Assembly (NCBI GenBank): GCA_008711295.1
Contig: VUYV01000016.1
Span: 5,195,871-5,259,870, forward strand
DNA length: 64,000 nucleotides
Direction: 5' to 3'
Source of the DNA: Anarhynchus alexandrinus
Lineage: Eukaryota > Chordata > Aves > Charadriiformes > Charadriidae
This document shows, in pieces, positions 20,886 to 35,300 of the stretch; position 1 is the stretch's first letter; each line of letters begins with the position of its first letter. Made by a program: the position numbers and the translations under genes. A model generated the notes under the pieces. That model did no database searches, had not been told where the DNA came from, and saw only the letters and a program-made list of their open reading frames with translations.

Positions 20886-22480
20886 TCTACTGCTTTGAAA
20901 TTTGCCGATACTTACCCTGTAAGGGAAATTTTTCATCTTATTTATCTTTGCTGTATGAGATTATCCTTGGGGAAAAACAGGGCATTCCACCAATCGGCTT
21001 GTATTGTAAGTCTCCAAAAGGGAGCAGGTAACAAATTCTGCCCCTTTGGTACTGTCCAGGCTAACTCAAGATGTACGCATGTACTTTTCTTTCAGAACAC
21101 AGTATTTTATATTATTACTTTGCTTGTAGATACTAAGAACAAGATTATAGTGCTATGTTTTCCTTAGCATAGCCAGTATGGAGAGGGTGGGAGTGGATAT
21201 GGCTGATACTCATGTAAAGACAGCATCGACAGGGTAAGAAGGGGACAGAAGGAGTTTGGGGCAGTTCAAGAGCTGTTCGTGTAAGTGTTGTTTTAAGAAA
21301 TTTTCCTACTTAAAACTATTACTCATGGTTATATAAAGAGTTTCTCCTGTTTGAGGTTGAACGATGTCAAAGACTTTATCTCTGCTTTGGAACATGGTAT
21401 CACACAGCAGCTGAGGCTCTTTGACTTGTGAGATTTTTCCAAGTGAAGAGGGAGCACATGTTCCAGTAGGAATTTCAACATTGGCGTGTTTTTCCTCTGG
21501 AGGTGATGGGGATGTCATGTTGTGTCCGGAAGGCAATCTGGAATGCTGCCCTCATTGAGTTTCTTTGCAAGTCGTAGTGAATGAAATCATCTGCTTTCTG
21601 TCAAAGGATCTTAGGGGAAGGAAGAAGATTTTTTTGAGTAACAAAGTAGTGTGTAGTAAACTCATTGACAAAATCCTTGTTTGGTTTGGTGCTTGTTTTA
21701 GAAGCCTTTCTAAAAACCTCATCTCTGAAGTAGTCTGTGACAGGTTAAAGTATACTTCCAGTGTAAAACTCTCCTAACATAACTGAGTTTGCTGGCAGCT
21801 TGTAGTTTAGTACATCTACAGAACCTAAATAATATCACACTTGAGAATTCCACTGGGTGTGATAAGCAAATAGGGTCATCATTTCACTTGGAAATAAAAG
21901 ACATTTGACAAGTTTCCTTAAGCATTTGACTTTGTTTGGAAATAACCTGAGGACTAGTGAAGCTGGTATTTTCTGTTTTATTGTAATTTATTACATTTTA
22001 TGTTACTTTTATGCACAGCAGTTTTTGCAGAGTGTCTCAATGAGGTAAATTGGAAAACAGCTGTGGTGACAGACTTGACAAAAGCTTTCATATGGCTGTA
22101 TGCAGTGTTTGAGATGCAAAGCACACAAACATAAGATGCATAGTCCTCACCCAGAAATGTGTAGAACTACAGTGGATCACAACTTTTTTTCTTTTCAGAA
22201 AAAAAGATTGGGTGATAATATCAGTATGATGATGACAGCCCAAAACCTGAATCACTGAAGAGAATGGGGGTCAGGCAAGTTTTAATGTAATCAAGTACAT
22301 GTTTTCCATAAAAATCTCAGTTTTGAGTGGGAAAACTTTAAACTAGCCCTATTAGTAACCTGGGTCAAAGTAAGATAAGATTAAGTGGGGAAGAAACTAT
22401 TTGAAGAGGAAGTGAATTTAGTTCAGACTTGGTGCTGGCTTTCATCAATTTATTAGCATTTCAAGGTAGTATTGTTCATG
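20886..22480. other. AT-rich DNA without a recognised gene
   Basis: Open frames at 20895-21777 are under 91 codons and show no domain. Confidence 0.4.
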
Positions 22481-24520
22481 TTGCTGTTTTGAGGAGTGAT
22501 GAAGTGAAAAAGGTGAGTGGCAAAGAAAGAAAGTGCATCAGAGAAAGTGTATGATAATAAAATGCTAGTGGGGCAACATGGACAGATAATAAGAGAACAA
22601 TGACTTTCCTGAAAGATGTGACAGCTTGCTGGTAGGAACAGCAACTGTAACCCGAATTGCTTGCTCTTCCATGCAAAATTAAGGCAGGGGGAGTTTGGCA
22701 GGTCATTTCCCATGTTGCTGGAAGTGTAAGGGATGTGGCCCATGTTCATCCTTGCTTTTAGTAGTGTTGGTCCCTGGCCTCTCTCTTTATTGTAATGGTA
22801 CTTCTCTCATCAGTAAATCTTCCCTAATGCTGAGACAGTGTGAAAAGCTGGGAAGCGTAGGATTTTTTCCATCTGGGGCCTTTGTTCTGGAATCACTGTT
22901 TGCTCATTTGCACACTCCCATGCTCCAGTGAATTATCCTCCTCTGTTTTTAGGTCACAGCTTGCTTTCCAGAGAAGGTAGAAGGAGGCATTTCCTATTAC
23001 AGAACAGAAGTTAATAGAGGTGGGGAATGAGAACCCCTACTGCTGGCTGCTTGGGGATCCTAATGGTCCTAACTGCTTGTTGCCTATCCTTGCTCATTTT
23101 AGAAGCTAGATGTTATATCCTGCCCCCTAACTCAAAGCTGGATTCTCCCTTCTTATGTGCCATGAACTGGTTTATAGTTAGGAAGTCTTGGCTGTACAGA
23201 ATGAGTACCTCTGCTGGAAACAGTGGAGCTCAGGGAGAAGCTAGCAAAAGCTGTATTTGTTGTGAAGCTTATGTAAAACCTTACAGTAGGAGTTCCCTGC
23301 CGTAACTTGCTTAGGAAGGTAGCGTTCATGCCAGCAGTAGCTTCAACTTTGCAGGTGGTATGTACATCATCTGACTTTTGAAATTAGTCGTCTCCCCTAC
23401 TTTCTCTAACTTTCATTCTCCTACTATGCTTCCATAACGTCATGTTCTTTACCTTTACCCCATTCTATGAGATCCTTCTGTTCCAACTTGAGATATACCC
23501 TTCTCTTTGTGCTCTCTACCTCCTTCACCTTCATACTACGCACCTTCCTATGTGTAGCCTAGGATCTTATACCCTTAATCTCAATTTTTTCTACTCCACG
23601 ATTGCACATTCCCACAGCCCTGATCTGAGAGCATGGTTCCTGCCTCAGGCTGGCACAGCGCCTGAAGCGGAGGTAAATCAAATGGCTTCACAGGGTAGCA
23701 GCTGCTAACTTCCATTTTCTCATGAGGTTGTAGCAAGAGCAGCAGCAGCTCTAGACTTTTGTTTATGTGGAGGATCTAGCAGGAGGCAGGATGTGCTTTG
23801 TGATTCCCTATAAAATTTTGTATATGGAAGAGTCAGGAACAGCCTCCATTGTGTGTTACCCACATATCACTTTCAGGACAAACTTTACTTTTTCAGAACC
23901 ATTCAGTATCTAGCAGGTCTTGGCACAGGCAATCAAATTATTGAACAGTATTGCAGTCGTTTTAACAATTGAGCCATGTAGTTGCCAGAATTCCACAACA
24001 GATATTTAGTTCTCAAGCTATTAACAGGCAATGCCTGGAAATTAAACCAGCCTTCCCTTTTTTGTTGCACAGAATACTTTTTGAAAACAATATATGCAAA
24101 ACTTTTTGCGTTTTAGCTTAAATGTTAATTGTGTATGTTATGAAAGGTAAACAGAATTATCTGTTGCTGTTTTATGTTCTAAAGCCAATTGTTTCTTCAT
24201 GGTTCTGCATTTTATTGCTAAAATACATTTTTAATTAAACAGAATGAGCAGTTGAGTAATAAACAGTTATTATATATGTGGAGAAAAAATTATTTTTCCC
24301 TGACAAAAATGTGTATGCATTAGACAATACATAGAATGAACAATGCCTGATTTTTATTATATATTCAAAACATGCATAGTTTCTAAAATTTCACAGATTT
24401 CTCTTTTAGCCTCGTTACATTACAGCTTAAATGCATGATTTTTTTTGCAGTGTGATCAGTGTATTGGAAATTGTGATAACTTGCATGTGGCAGAAGGAGT
24501 AACCTGAGAAACCCACTGGA
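22481..24520. other. moderately GC DNA with pyrimidine-skewed blocks, no recognised gene
   Basis: A minus-strand frame at 22453-22749 (98 codons) and plus-strand frames at 23027-23708 are open but lack domains. At 23370-23640 the plus strand is strongly pyrimidine-rich (ctttctctaactttcattct, then tccttcaccttcatactacg). The composition hints at decayed LINE sequence of the L2/CR1 class, but no firm match is visible. Confidence 0.3.
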
Positions 24521-24527
24521 TTGTCTA

Positions 24528-24547
24528 CCTAACATGACCTAACATGA
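24528..24547. repeat. perfect 10-bp tandem duplication
   Basis: CCTAACATGA occurs twice in tandem. Confidence 0.9.
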
Positions 24548-27500
24548 TCAGGGGTAGGCATAACCCATTGTCTGTTGAGATACATCTGCAAATCCCAACG
24601 TACAGCTTGAATTAGTTATGAAGACATGAGGAAAAACCCTGTTATTGCAGTAATTATGAATGAAGAGAAACCATGAAACTATCACGAAGCTTGAAATCCA
24701 CAACAACAACAAAAAACAACAAAACCCCCAAACCTAAAACTCTTCACTTACCTCAGGTCCTGTTTTACTTGTCAATTTTTCAGTTTTCCCTTGTATGCTT
24801 TCATGGTTAGAAAGCAGGAGGAGAGGTTCCTCTCAAGGTGTTGCTCTTACAGCTGCTACTGATGCCCTGTTCTGCAAAAACGTGCATTCGTGCTTCATGT
24901 AGGCACAGTGGGAAATTCTGCTGCTTTCCCTGACACCCTCCAGAATTACTTGTGATTTCAGCCTCTGCTAAAATCTGTGGCAAAATGTCAATCTAGTTTC
25001 AAAATTCAAAAGCCATTGTTTTCCAGACTGATATTCCTTCTTTTCACTCGGTTTAATGAAGTGTTTCATTAGCCATGGAGAGCTGCACTGAAATGTCAGT
25101 GATATCCATTACTAATGCTTGTGTTATTCAGAGGGACTGATTTGTAGCAGCATGAGCTGTATTATTGATTTCTATGGATGTGCATGTAAAGTTTGTGAAA
25201 GATGAGATGGGCTGTTAGTTAATGTGAGGTTTTCTGATTGTTTGTTTGGTTTTTTTCCATTAGTGAAGGGTAGTATATTTAGATCTGTTTATATGGAAAT
25301 GAATCTATGTTCTATTTACAGACATCCTATAAAGATTCGTATTATGAAGAGAAAATTGGGTTCTGAGCAGCCAGAAAGATTTAATTAAAAAACACTATAT
25401 ACAATTAACGCAGCCTATCTTCAGCTTCCTTGTGATCTAAATAACTATAAACAAGGGGCTCTGGCTGGTTGTACAAGTGGATTCAGGGAATTACTGTGTT
25501 CTGTGTGTTTTCCAAGTATCAACTGATTTGGTTTGGATTATGTGTCCATATAATCTCATGAGAGCTGTTCCCATGCCTGAGGTCTATAAGACTGGATTGT
25601 TTTTTGTTTTTTTTTTTTTTCAACTTGCAGTGCCCTTTGGGGCCAAACATGCGCTCATGTTCGTAGCATTGTGGGTTTTTTTCAAATTGGACTTATCTCT
25701 GAGCACAGCAGTAAATTGAAACATCTCTAACTGTTTTCAAGGGAAGTATACTCTCTTGGAATACACGTCATTTGGGGGTGCTGGCAGTGGCCCTTCTCAG
25801 TATTGGGGGGTGGGGTGGTGGTGTCACAACTCCAGTTTTCTTGCTATTGGTATGTGAAAGTACTGGGGTGACGACGTTTTCATTTGTTTTTGTTTAAGCC
25901 CAGGTCTTTACTTTCCCTATCAAGGGTTGTAATCAATGGAACCTGTGTGAGAAACATTTTAACTCAGTTTTATCATGTGCTGAGGGGGTTACTTCCAACC
26001 TTTTATTAGTAGGAGCACACTTTTTTCAGTCCTGTATTCACTTTTTTTTCATTCAAGGTCTTTTTTTCTTTTCTTTCTCTTTTTTTTTTTTTCTGATAGT
26101 GCTGGCTATGCCCACAGTTACAACTTCCAAATGCTATTTGCAAGGCAGTTTTTTTTCTAAAAGCTTTTATTGCTTTGTTCACATTTAAAAACTGTCATTC
26201 TGTTTGACAACTCTTTAGTCTCTGCATGTCACCAAGTACTGTTTGAATGGTAAATGATGGTTCCAAATATAAGAGTTTCAAATTAATGAATAGTGTGAAG
26301 CAACAGAATTATTTCTAATATGAATGAAAGCGTATCTTGTACTGTCAGGGAGTGATTAAATATGTAGCCTAAACTGTGACCAAATGTGAAAGGAAGGGGA
26401 ACAATTTCTAAGTGGTCTGTTCGCTGTTCAAAAATGAAACTTGTCTCAGCCTAATGAATGAGTAGTATCTTGGATGCACCAGCTTCACTATCTTTACCTC
26501 ACTGAAAAGCATGGATGGATTACTTGCTATTTGCTTTGTTTTAGGTAACATTTAAAGCTGGTTGAATATATACTGACTGTGCAATTGATTTTCACCTCCA
26601 CCCTCATCTCCCAAAGCTGAGCTGTCAGTCAGGTTCTGGGGTAAATGTTAACTTTTCAGGAGAGCAGTACACTTTCATCTCAGGTTTGCTGTCACCAGAA
26701 CCTGCTCTTCTGAAAATCTGTTGGTGAGCATAAGGGTATGTGCTGTGTGTGCTGATTACCCCTGGAAAGTGGGGATTTTTGAGGTGTCTGAGTGGATCTG
26801 GTTCTAGTTATGGGTGCACAGTGTGTATTTGTCAAATATCCCATTAGACACATTGATACAAGACTGTATAAGAGGTTGAATATATTTTGTAGCAATTAAA
26901 AAAATCTGTCATCTTTGGCCTTATCGTTTCTGCTTTTTTATGGGATAAAACTTTAATTTTACAACTTTGTCATCTCATTGCCTCACCTCACTTTTGTATT
27001 ACAGCTATCATAAATCCTTTCAAATTGAATTACTGTCTTGATTTTAAACAAATGAAAGCATGTTTTAATGTTTATGAGTATGATTTGGTGAAGCAGACAA
27101 TTGGCAGCAAGAAATGGAAGTTTTGGACTTAAGTTAGAGGAAGTTGGCAGATAGTATGCTCCATCGCAGAACTAGAAGCTGCGGTAAAGGTAAATATCTA
27201 TAGAAAAATGTAAATTGATTGTTTGCTACTCTTCCATCAGTAAAGATTCAATCAGCTTCAGATGAGATTTTATCCACTGTAGTTTTATAGTAGTGGTTTA
27301 AGTAATCAGGCAGGGCTGAAAATGATATTTTAAACCTTTGATGCTATAAGATATTCCAGCTTTCCAGGCAGAACATTTAATTATACCAGCCAGAGTTTGC
27401 TTTAGCTTTAATGAACAGTTGTGTCTGTGTAGACCAGTTCAGGTTAATGAAGAGAAGTTCACATGACTGCCCCAAACTGAAAGTGTACCTTCCATTGAAA

Positions 27501-27649
27501 AACTCTTCAGCCTCTGTGGGCTCCAGCTCAATCTGTGACTGAAAATCAAAGAAGGAAATGTGAGGGACAGAAATGTATGATGTGGTCATTACGAGATGTG
27601 ACTAGGGATGAGGGTGTGGGAGAGAACAGCTCTGTAGCTGTCTGATAAG
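24548..27649. other. AT-rich DNA without a recognised gene
   Basis: It includes A/C-rich low-complexity sequence at 24700-24735, T-rich tracts at 25600-25622 and 26040-26092, and a G-rich tract at 25800-25825. No coding signal is seen. Confidence 0.4.
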
Positions 27650-27800
27650 TGCCATTTAGGACCAGAGCCTTTTGGTGACCTTTGGCAAATCACGTAAGCT
27701 GTCTGCACCTTGTCTTCTGTGCAAAGAGAATATGCCTTCTTCACAGTAGTGTTTTGAGACCTAATTAAGATTTTCCAAGCAATTCCAGAACCTCAGATGA
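27650..27800 (+). repeat. MIR SINE, sense
   Basis: The order of phrases matches the MIR consensus: gccatttaggaccagagcc, ggtgacctttggcaaatcac, gtaagctgtctgcaccttg, tcttctgtgcaaagagaata, then ttcttcacagtagtgttttg and agacctaattaagat. It includes the conserved core around the polymerase III-derived SINE body. The copy is old and diverged, with diffuse ends. Confidence 0.75.
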
Positions 27801-29036
27801 AAGGCCTGCACAGAAAGCATTATAATTAACAGGAGCTTATCAGCTGAGCTTTACAGAATAGATTCTTATAAATATAAAACGGAATGCTTTTTTAGAAGCT
27901 TTTCACTACTTCCCATCCCTAAAAAGCATCATTTGTAGAGATGATATTCTAAGATTAATAAAAAGAAACGTTTATTTTCTTGTATTGGGACATTCTTCTG
28001 TGTGTGTATCAACTCGCGTGCTTTATTGTGTTAGGGATCTGGAGGTTTGGGAGTGTGTGCATTGCTCTAAGGCTGTATCCACATAAGGGAAAAAATTGAT
28101 TAGACTATGTCTGCAGATACTTTCCCATTTCTCCTATAAACATATGAGTGTTTTAAAATTCTTTTCTGTTTTTCAAAGGCAAAGAAATGCAGTTGAAAAT
28201 TGACTTGCCTGCCTTTTTCTCTGCATTTCCCTTCTCTACTTGACATATTCAGATATTGTATACTACCAAAAGGAGAGATTGCACTGCTGATGACTTTTAA
28301 GGCCATTGTGCTTTCTCTATTTATATGGCAAACAAGAGTGACTGGACCTAAATTAGAGTCAGGAGGGCTGCATGACCTGTATTGGAAGTTGTGGCTGGCT
28401 TGCATTGTACCAAGAGGCTATTGCCAGTGTCATGGTTGTTAGTTAAAAAACAAAAAAGGTGAGTAACACAAGTAGTGGGTGCAGTACCACTACCCCATAG
28501 TGCACACTAATGAGTACTGAATATTCATGTAAGAGAGGGTGAACTCTTAGTTTTATACATACACTTTCTTTAACAACAGCACAAGGCCCAGCTACTGCTC
28601 CAGACAAGCATAGAGTTTTACAGATTGGGGCCAATACTTGATGACTCTGATTAAGATTATCTATTTTCTGGAATTTAAACCATAAAAATATTTCTTACAA
28701 AATGGATCTGATCTAGAAGTATACTCAGGGAAAGCATAAGAGAATTATATTTCATGATCTGGGTAGTCTGTTGGGTGGGGCTGTTTTGTGTTTTACTATA
28801 AAATCTGTCACCAGGCATTCTTTCACAGTAGTTTGCTGTCTGGTAGGAAATGTATGTTAAGCAGAATCAATATTGTCATTCCTTTTGACTTGTGTCTGCT
28901 TTTAATCCTAACTGGAAAATAGTATATATGGTGGGGTGCTGAAACTATTTGTCGTAATGTTTTTATTGTCTTGTTCAGCTGCAGTATAGCATTCATTTAG
29001 CACTCTCATAGCATGTTATTTCCATTTGCAATACAG
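27801..29036. other. AT-rich DNA without a recognised gene
   Basis: Open frames on both strands at 28100-28634 overlap and have no domain. Confidence 0.4.
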
Positions 29037-29090
29037 CACAAGGAAATTCTTATTTCATTTCCTAAAAGAAGATTTTGGCAAAATTAGAAG
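29037..29090 (+). CDS. weak exon candidate (54 nt)
   Basis: It is preceded by catgttatttccatttgca then atacag and followed by gtaagtaact. Only one frame is open, reading TRKFLFHFLKEDFGKI with phase 2 at both ends. This fits the end phase of the candidate at 12328-12368. A second open segment with a T-rich acceptor and gtaatt donor lies at 29188-29220 and keeps the same phase (KMGNNCRDST). No protein family is recognised. Confidence 0.2.
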
Positions 29091-29109
29091 GTAAGTAACT
29101 CATCTTTGC

Positions 29110-29182
29110 CATATTTTGGCTGGGGTTTTATTTGTTTGGTTGGTTGGTTTTGGTTTTGGTTTTGTTGTGTTTTTTTTTTTTA
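29110..29182. repeat. G/T-rich low-complexity tract
   Basis: Reiterated GGTTTT and GGTT units end in a T run. Similar tracts lie at 14501, 37206, 57789 and 59839. Confidence 0.85.
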
Positions 29183-29284
29183 ATCAGCAAAATGGGAAAT
29201 AACTGCAGAGACAGCACCAGGTAATTTGGTTTCTAGGTTAGGTGGTATTATGAAGCAACAGGCAGTGATGATCTAGTGTCGTCT

Positions 29285-29309
29285 GATGATGATGATGTTA
29301 TGATGATGG
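29285..29309. repeat. (GAT)n-like short microsatellite
   Basis: GATGATGATGATG is interrupted by TTAT and continues as GATGATG. Confidence 0.85.
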
Positions 29310-32300
29310 AGACACAGGCATTATGCTGCAATTTATCACAGTATTTATTGCAGAGCACTTGAAATACAGGATCTCTGTCCTGAATTTAGCATTTTGATTG
29401 CTGAGTTTAGACACTGCTTAGCCTGTCCTTAATGCAGAAACTGTGCCTTGTTAAAAGCACTGTTTGCTTGCTTAAAAATCAATAGAGAGATGTGGAAGGA
29501 ATAGGGCTAGTGTGAGAGAATGGCATGTGCTAAAAGATCATAAGTTTGCAGTAAGGCTAATTGCGTGCCAGGATGGCAAATATGATGGGCAATGAATGCC
29601 CTCTGTTTCTGAGGGTCAGCCTCAGCCCAAGCAGTGACAGACACTGGATCAACTAGTGGAGTTTCTTGGTAAGAGAGGATAAGGTACTACAGCATTTGAG
29701 TTGCAGTTGTGAGCGTGGGCAAAGTACCAGACTTTGGGGAGGCAGAGAGTAATTAATTTCCCCTCTTTTGCTTCTTTCCTTTTCTCTAAGCTCTGTACAA
29801 GTCGTTCTGGCATAGCGATTTTGTTGTGCCCTGCAGTACAGGGTGAGACAATTCAGTCCTTAGGAGAAGGAATTGGTTTCTCACAGGGAGAAGGACGGAT
29901 AGAATGCGCTGTCAGTTAAGTTCTTGCTGTGGTTACGCTATGTCTGTCCTACAGCTAGCTGTGTAAGCACGGCATCAGGAGTTATGTTTGAAGTGTCTCC
30001 TGTCTGCCTTGCTTGAGTGGGTGCCAGTAATGATGCAGCAGTGCTAAGAGAGATGTCAGCATCACTGGGGAAGCGGCTACGTCTGGGTACCCACGCTGAG
30101 AGGCAGCCCCCTGCAGCATCGTGATGATGGGTCTCACTAATGTTGGCAGGCTGAACACTGGCTGACCATGTCTGCACCTGCGGCGGCATTCCCACCTCCA
30201 GCAGCAGTGTCAGCTGTACCCAGGGTTAAAGGTTGACAGATTTAATGCTGACATGTTTTCAGGCTTGTTCTTGTGCCATTTGTTTTTCACAGAGAAGTTG
30301 ATGTATAAAGGGATGGTTAAACTGAGAATAGAATTAGGGTAAACAAACAAACCAACCTTTACTTTATAAGAATAAATTTATATAATGTTTCTATACAGAT
30401 GCTTTGTGCAATTCAGACTTGTTGGGATAAGAAATTTTTTTTTAATTTAGTTTCTGGTAGGTTTTCATTGATAAATTCAACTCTCACCTGAATTCAAATT
30501 GTATAGATTATGATTTTTCCATATAATATTGGTAATGTTTTTATTTATTTGTTTTACTGGCTAATATAATTGAATGCGTACAAGCCCAAGGGTGAAAGCA
30601 GTCATCTTAGTAAAAATTGATTTATCTACCCTACAAGATGATATGCACTTTGTATTTTAATGATGCAAAGCTGATAGAGCTAAGATAAATCAATCTTCCA
30701 GTGTAGGTTAGGCCTTACTCAGTGGAAATAACTGTAATGTTTGAGAAATAGAAACAGCAAATGAATATTCAACTTTTTTGAATAAATATTTTAACTTTTA
30801 TGAAACCTTTTTTTAATACTTTTCTCATTGTCAGACACTTTTTGCATCCTTCAGGATATCTGAGGTATCTTAAAGGTCTGTTTCTGGCACTTCTGTGCTA
30901 CTATTAGTATGCTGCAATTGAAAGACAGCAGAAAACAAAACTTCCAGTAAAATACAGAAGATTTTTACCTTGACAGCAGTTAATGTTATTTTTAATCTTT
31001 CCTTTATGTGTTCAGTCAATCGGGACCTGTAAGCACATCATTCATGAGCAGTTTCACTGTATGAAGTTGCAGACTTGGTCACTTTCCTTGTTACTTTTAT
31101 TTTTGTTGTTTATTTGGCTGATTTCTTTTTATCTGGAGAACATTTATGGGAGTGGCAGAGAGTGGAATTATCTTTCACTTTGCACTATAACATGCAAGAA
31201 AAGCATAAGACATTGGCAAATGCTACTATAAAATCATAAAACTAGGCCAGTAGACTGAAAGATTGAAGCTGTAATGAAGGGACTGTTACTGTTTTATTTG
31301 AAATGCATCAGATTAAGTCAATGATATCTCCCTAAATTAACAGCCCTTCTAATTAAGGGAAGAAGTGTTGAATTATAATCTCTTAGTGGCATAAAGTCAA
31401 AGAGCTTTTTATGGATGGGTGGAAGACTGTCAATTGCATGGGGAAACAGGTGATACGAATGGATGGCACGGAGCTGCTGGTAGGGAACAGCAGTGGATTG
31501 CAAATGGATGAAAAGCAAAGGTTCATTGACTTAGAAGCTGCTTGCATACATTGCTGTTAAATTATGGTGAGCATAGTTGGGGCACGCATAAGACATTTTC
31601 CTTTTTAAAAATAAATGAAATAAAATATGTACCAGTTGAGTTGGATTAATCAGTTGTGAACCATTTGTTTATTCAGTTTTGTTTTATAGAGCTGCAAATA
31701 AGATGGGTACACATACACAAATAAAGGCGAAACTAACCTAATACACAGTGATTCATATAAAGCACCATTTTAATTCTAACTTGCAATTGGAAGATATCTT
31801 ACATGTCAGATAGCAGCTCATATTTTCTTTTTAATTGATTTTGCACATAACTGATTCTGACTTTTTTGCAGAGGAATTGTTGGCTTTCTTTGCCATAGAC
31901 ATGCATGTTACAGAAAAGTTAGCAATTTGAAATACCAAAGGATTTAAGAGTTTTTTTTTTTGTGAATTCTTATTCTTCCCTATTGAAAAAAATGCAATAA
32001 AACTTTTCAGAAACTGTTGGAAATACTGTAAAATGTAATGGAGTATCACTTACCTATTTTACCTTACCTTACAGAATTACATGAGTAATGTAATCCTCTT
32101 AAAATAAGCAAATGGTTCAAATACTTATAGAAAAGTTATGAAACATTGCAAGAACCTTTACATAAATGTTAAGAACAGAAACTTTACATGCAAATTATGA
32201 AGCAGTACTTGCAACAGAATCTGGTAAAACATCCCCCTTCAAAATTCACTGTTTGTCTAGCTGGATACAAAATTCAGAGATGATTTTGTGTGAATGGGAA

Positions 32301-35300
32301 CAGATATCCTAATTATACATAGGAGGGAGTTATCTATATGAAGAACTTCAATTGTAAATCATCATTTTTGACTCTGGTGTAGTGAAGACTGTCCCATGTA
32401 ACCTGTAAATTCAGGTTGGCTACATCTGTACAGCTGGTGATAGCTCTAGGCTTAAATTAGCAGCTGAACCCAACAGTTGGTGATCTAAGCTACCTACATG
32501 AGGCATGATGCTGCAGTTGGAGCCTGCAGTGATCCAGCTGACTTTCCAGGCAAAGAAACCCGGGATGTGTGGTGGGGGATGCTCCAGTATTGCTGGGGTT
32601 CACACCTTGCTCTGTGTACAGCATGGGCACAGTGTCTCTGCAGGTCAGTTGCAATTACTCTGGCATCTTTGTAGTAAGGCATTTGATCAGGGATGCTGCC
32701 AGCTGAAAAGCATGGTCACCTTTTTTTGAGGTACAGTGCTTGACATGCCCTGTTTCCTTCCAACAACAGACTTCTTGTATTAGTAAAACTTCTCATCTAG
32801 TTCTGCAGGTAATTCTCTTTTCTTCTATTTTAGAACACTTTAAAAGCATCTTTCATCTCACCAACTATATAGCTAGAAGAGTCATGCTGACTGCTGCTTT
32901 GCATGTGGGTCAATTTATTCATGATCAGATGCTTTGAGCTAAGAAGTTCCATCTTTAAAGTGTCAAGAATTCCATGCTTTCTATAATTCCCTGTCATTCT
33001 TATTTCCAGTCTTCATCGGGTCAGTCATTTTGATAACTTGAAACCAGTCAGCTACAGTACTGGTGAAAATGTATACTTAAGAATGTTCCTGGTTTTGCAT
33101 GGCAAAACAACTTGTTAGCCTTTTAATTTTATTTTTTTTTTAAATAAAAAAGTTCTTTTGTAGACAGTGGGGAAAAAAAAAAGCTTGAGTTTATAGCAGA
33201 CAGGTTTTGGAAATATGATGAACCAGGAAGTTGCTAGACAGTTTTCTGGCTCTTTTAACAGTCAGGCTATATTTCACATCACAGTTTATGTTACAGATAA
33301 TGTTAAATAGCATATGTTAACATTTTTTGGATGAAATCCCTAGCTCTTCTTAAGTCAGTGATAGAATTCACATTGATTTGAAAATCATACTTGTCTGATT
33401 CATAACCAAAATTCTTTGAAAAATGGTATCCTTGGAAGAAACTGTAGCCTGCAAAAGCCAGGAATGCAATTTGTTACTGTTCTAGAGTCTTGTGGAGCCT
33501 AGGGGAAAGGAGAGAGTCAATAAGTGGTGTAAACTATCTTGTACTGGGCAGTTTTAGCATGGCTAGTAAAAAGCTCACAGAACAGTTCTAAAAAGCTGGT
33601 TATAGTTCTACAGCTCCGCTGTGGTTTTACAGCTCTCATGATACAACTTTTTTTAAACAGTAACAAATATGAATTCATTGGTTCCTTTATGTATTCTTAA
33701 TGTATGGCAAAGATAAGAGATCAGAGAGATATTTGGTTGACTTTAAAAAAGAAATCTGATGCAGATTCATTTGTGATCCTCTGAAACCACAAAGTAACTG
33801 TATTGTAAATTATTTAATGCATTTTCTCTAGACTCATTCCATACAGCTTTGTAATTAGGTCTGTAAGGGCCAAATGCAGTCCAGATGACATCACTTGCAT
33901 TCCACCTGCCTTCACTGAAGCAGACTTTGGACTAAATATAATATGTGGGAGTAAGTGATAAGATCACAGTGAATAGTCCCTCTGTTCAGTAATGATTGTG
34001 GGGCATTCTAAGAATGCCTAAAGAAAAGTGCATCTTTCTTTTGGAAAGAACTTATTTGTAGCTTTAGGAGATTTACGTTGCAAGGAAATGATATAGTCAC
34101 TGCAGACTATTGCCTGTATTTTTATAAGTAAAAACCAAAAATGTTACTGTCAAGCTATTTCAAGTTGAAGTGGAGAACTTCTCTCATCAAAATGGTAGCA
34201 AATTTACTTTGAAAAGTATACAGACATAGAAATACTAAAAAATCATGTAAGGGAAAAATATAAAGCTTTGCATTTGTCCTTTAGGTGATTTGCACTTTTT
34301 GGCTTTTATCACTCTTGGTTTTGGTTATTGTTCGCTTTTCTGTAACTCTGAAAAAAATCTTGAATCTTGTTCCATACAAGAGCTCCCCTGAATGCTTCTC
34401 TAGTTCTAGATCTTGCTTTTATTCAGTTTTCCCATAGAATGGATTAACTGATGATTTTGTTCTCCTTTTTCAAATAATTATTTGGCCTTACTATTTTTTC
34501 CATGACAAGCCTCATTGAAGTGAGTACAATCATGGCCTTAAATATGTGCAAGATCAAAACATCAAGGCCTTTCTGTATTGGAGTGCAACTTTATACAACT
34601 TCCAAGTAGTCTTTCTAGAAGTCCTAAGTGAAATTATTGTATAAGGCTTTGCTATGCTGTCTGTTCAGAGCCTTCTCATAATTTCAATACAGGATACTTG
34701 GGATTGATCTTTTTTTTTTTTTAAATAAGGTGACAGACGTACTTGATAGTCTACTCTGGTTTTTTGTTTTTTTTTTATTTTTTTACATTATGTTGGATAA
34801 TCTTACATGCCAACTGCAGTAGTGTCTTTATAATGTTTTCTTCTATAGAAAACTTCATGGAAAACAATAGTAAACAGCAATGATCCATGAAGTTTTTTGT
34901 GGCATTTTACTGGTAACCATTACAAAATGAAACAGCGTTAGCATAAAGTTTGAGTAAGATTTAATTCATACATTGAAATTGATTAGAGCATGTAGGTGAT
35001 GAATGACAATTCATAATTTTAATTGTGAACTTAGAATTAAAATCTTTGCCAAAACTGTCTTATTAAATGAAATACAAATTTCAACTGTTTACATCATAGA
35101 GTCCAACCACTTGGATGAAGGTACATGTTTGGCTCTCTGCAAGTTTGCATATTTCTTTTATAAATTATACTTCTTTGTTTCCTTAATATTATAATCTATT
35201 CAAATCTCTAAATACATCAAACTGAAAATGTCATCATAGTTTAGTTTTTACTGTTGATACTGGAAATGTTTAACTTAATGTTCTTGAGTGGAACTTTTTT

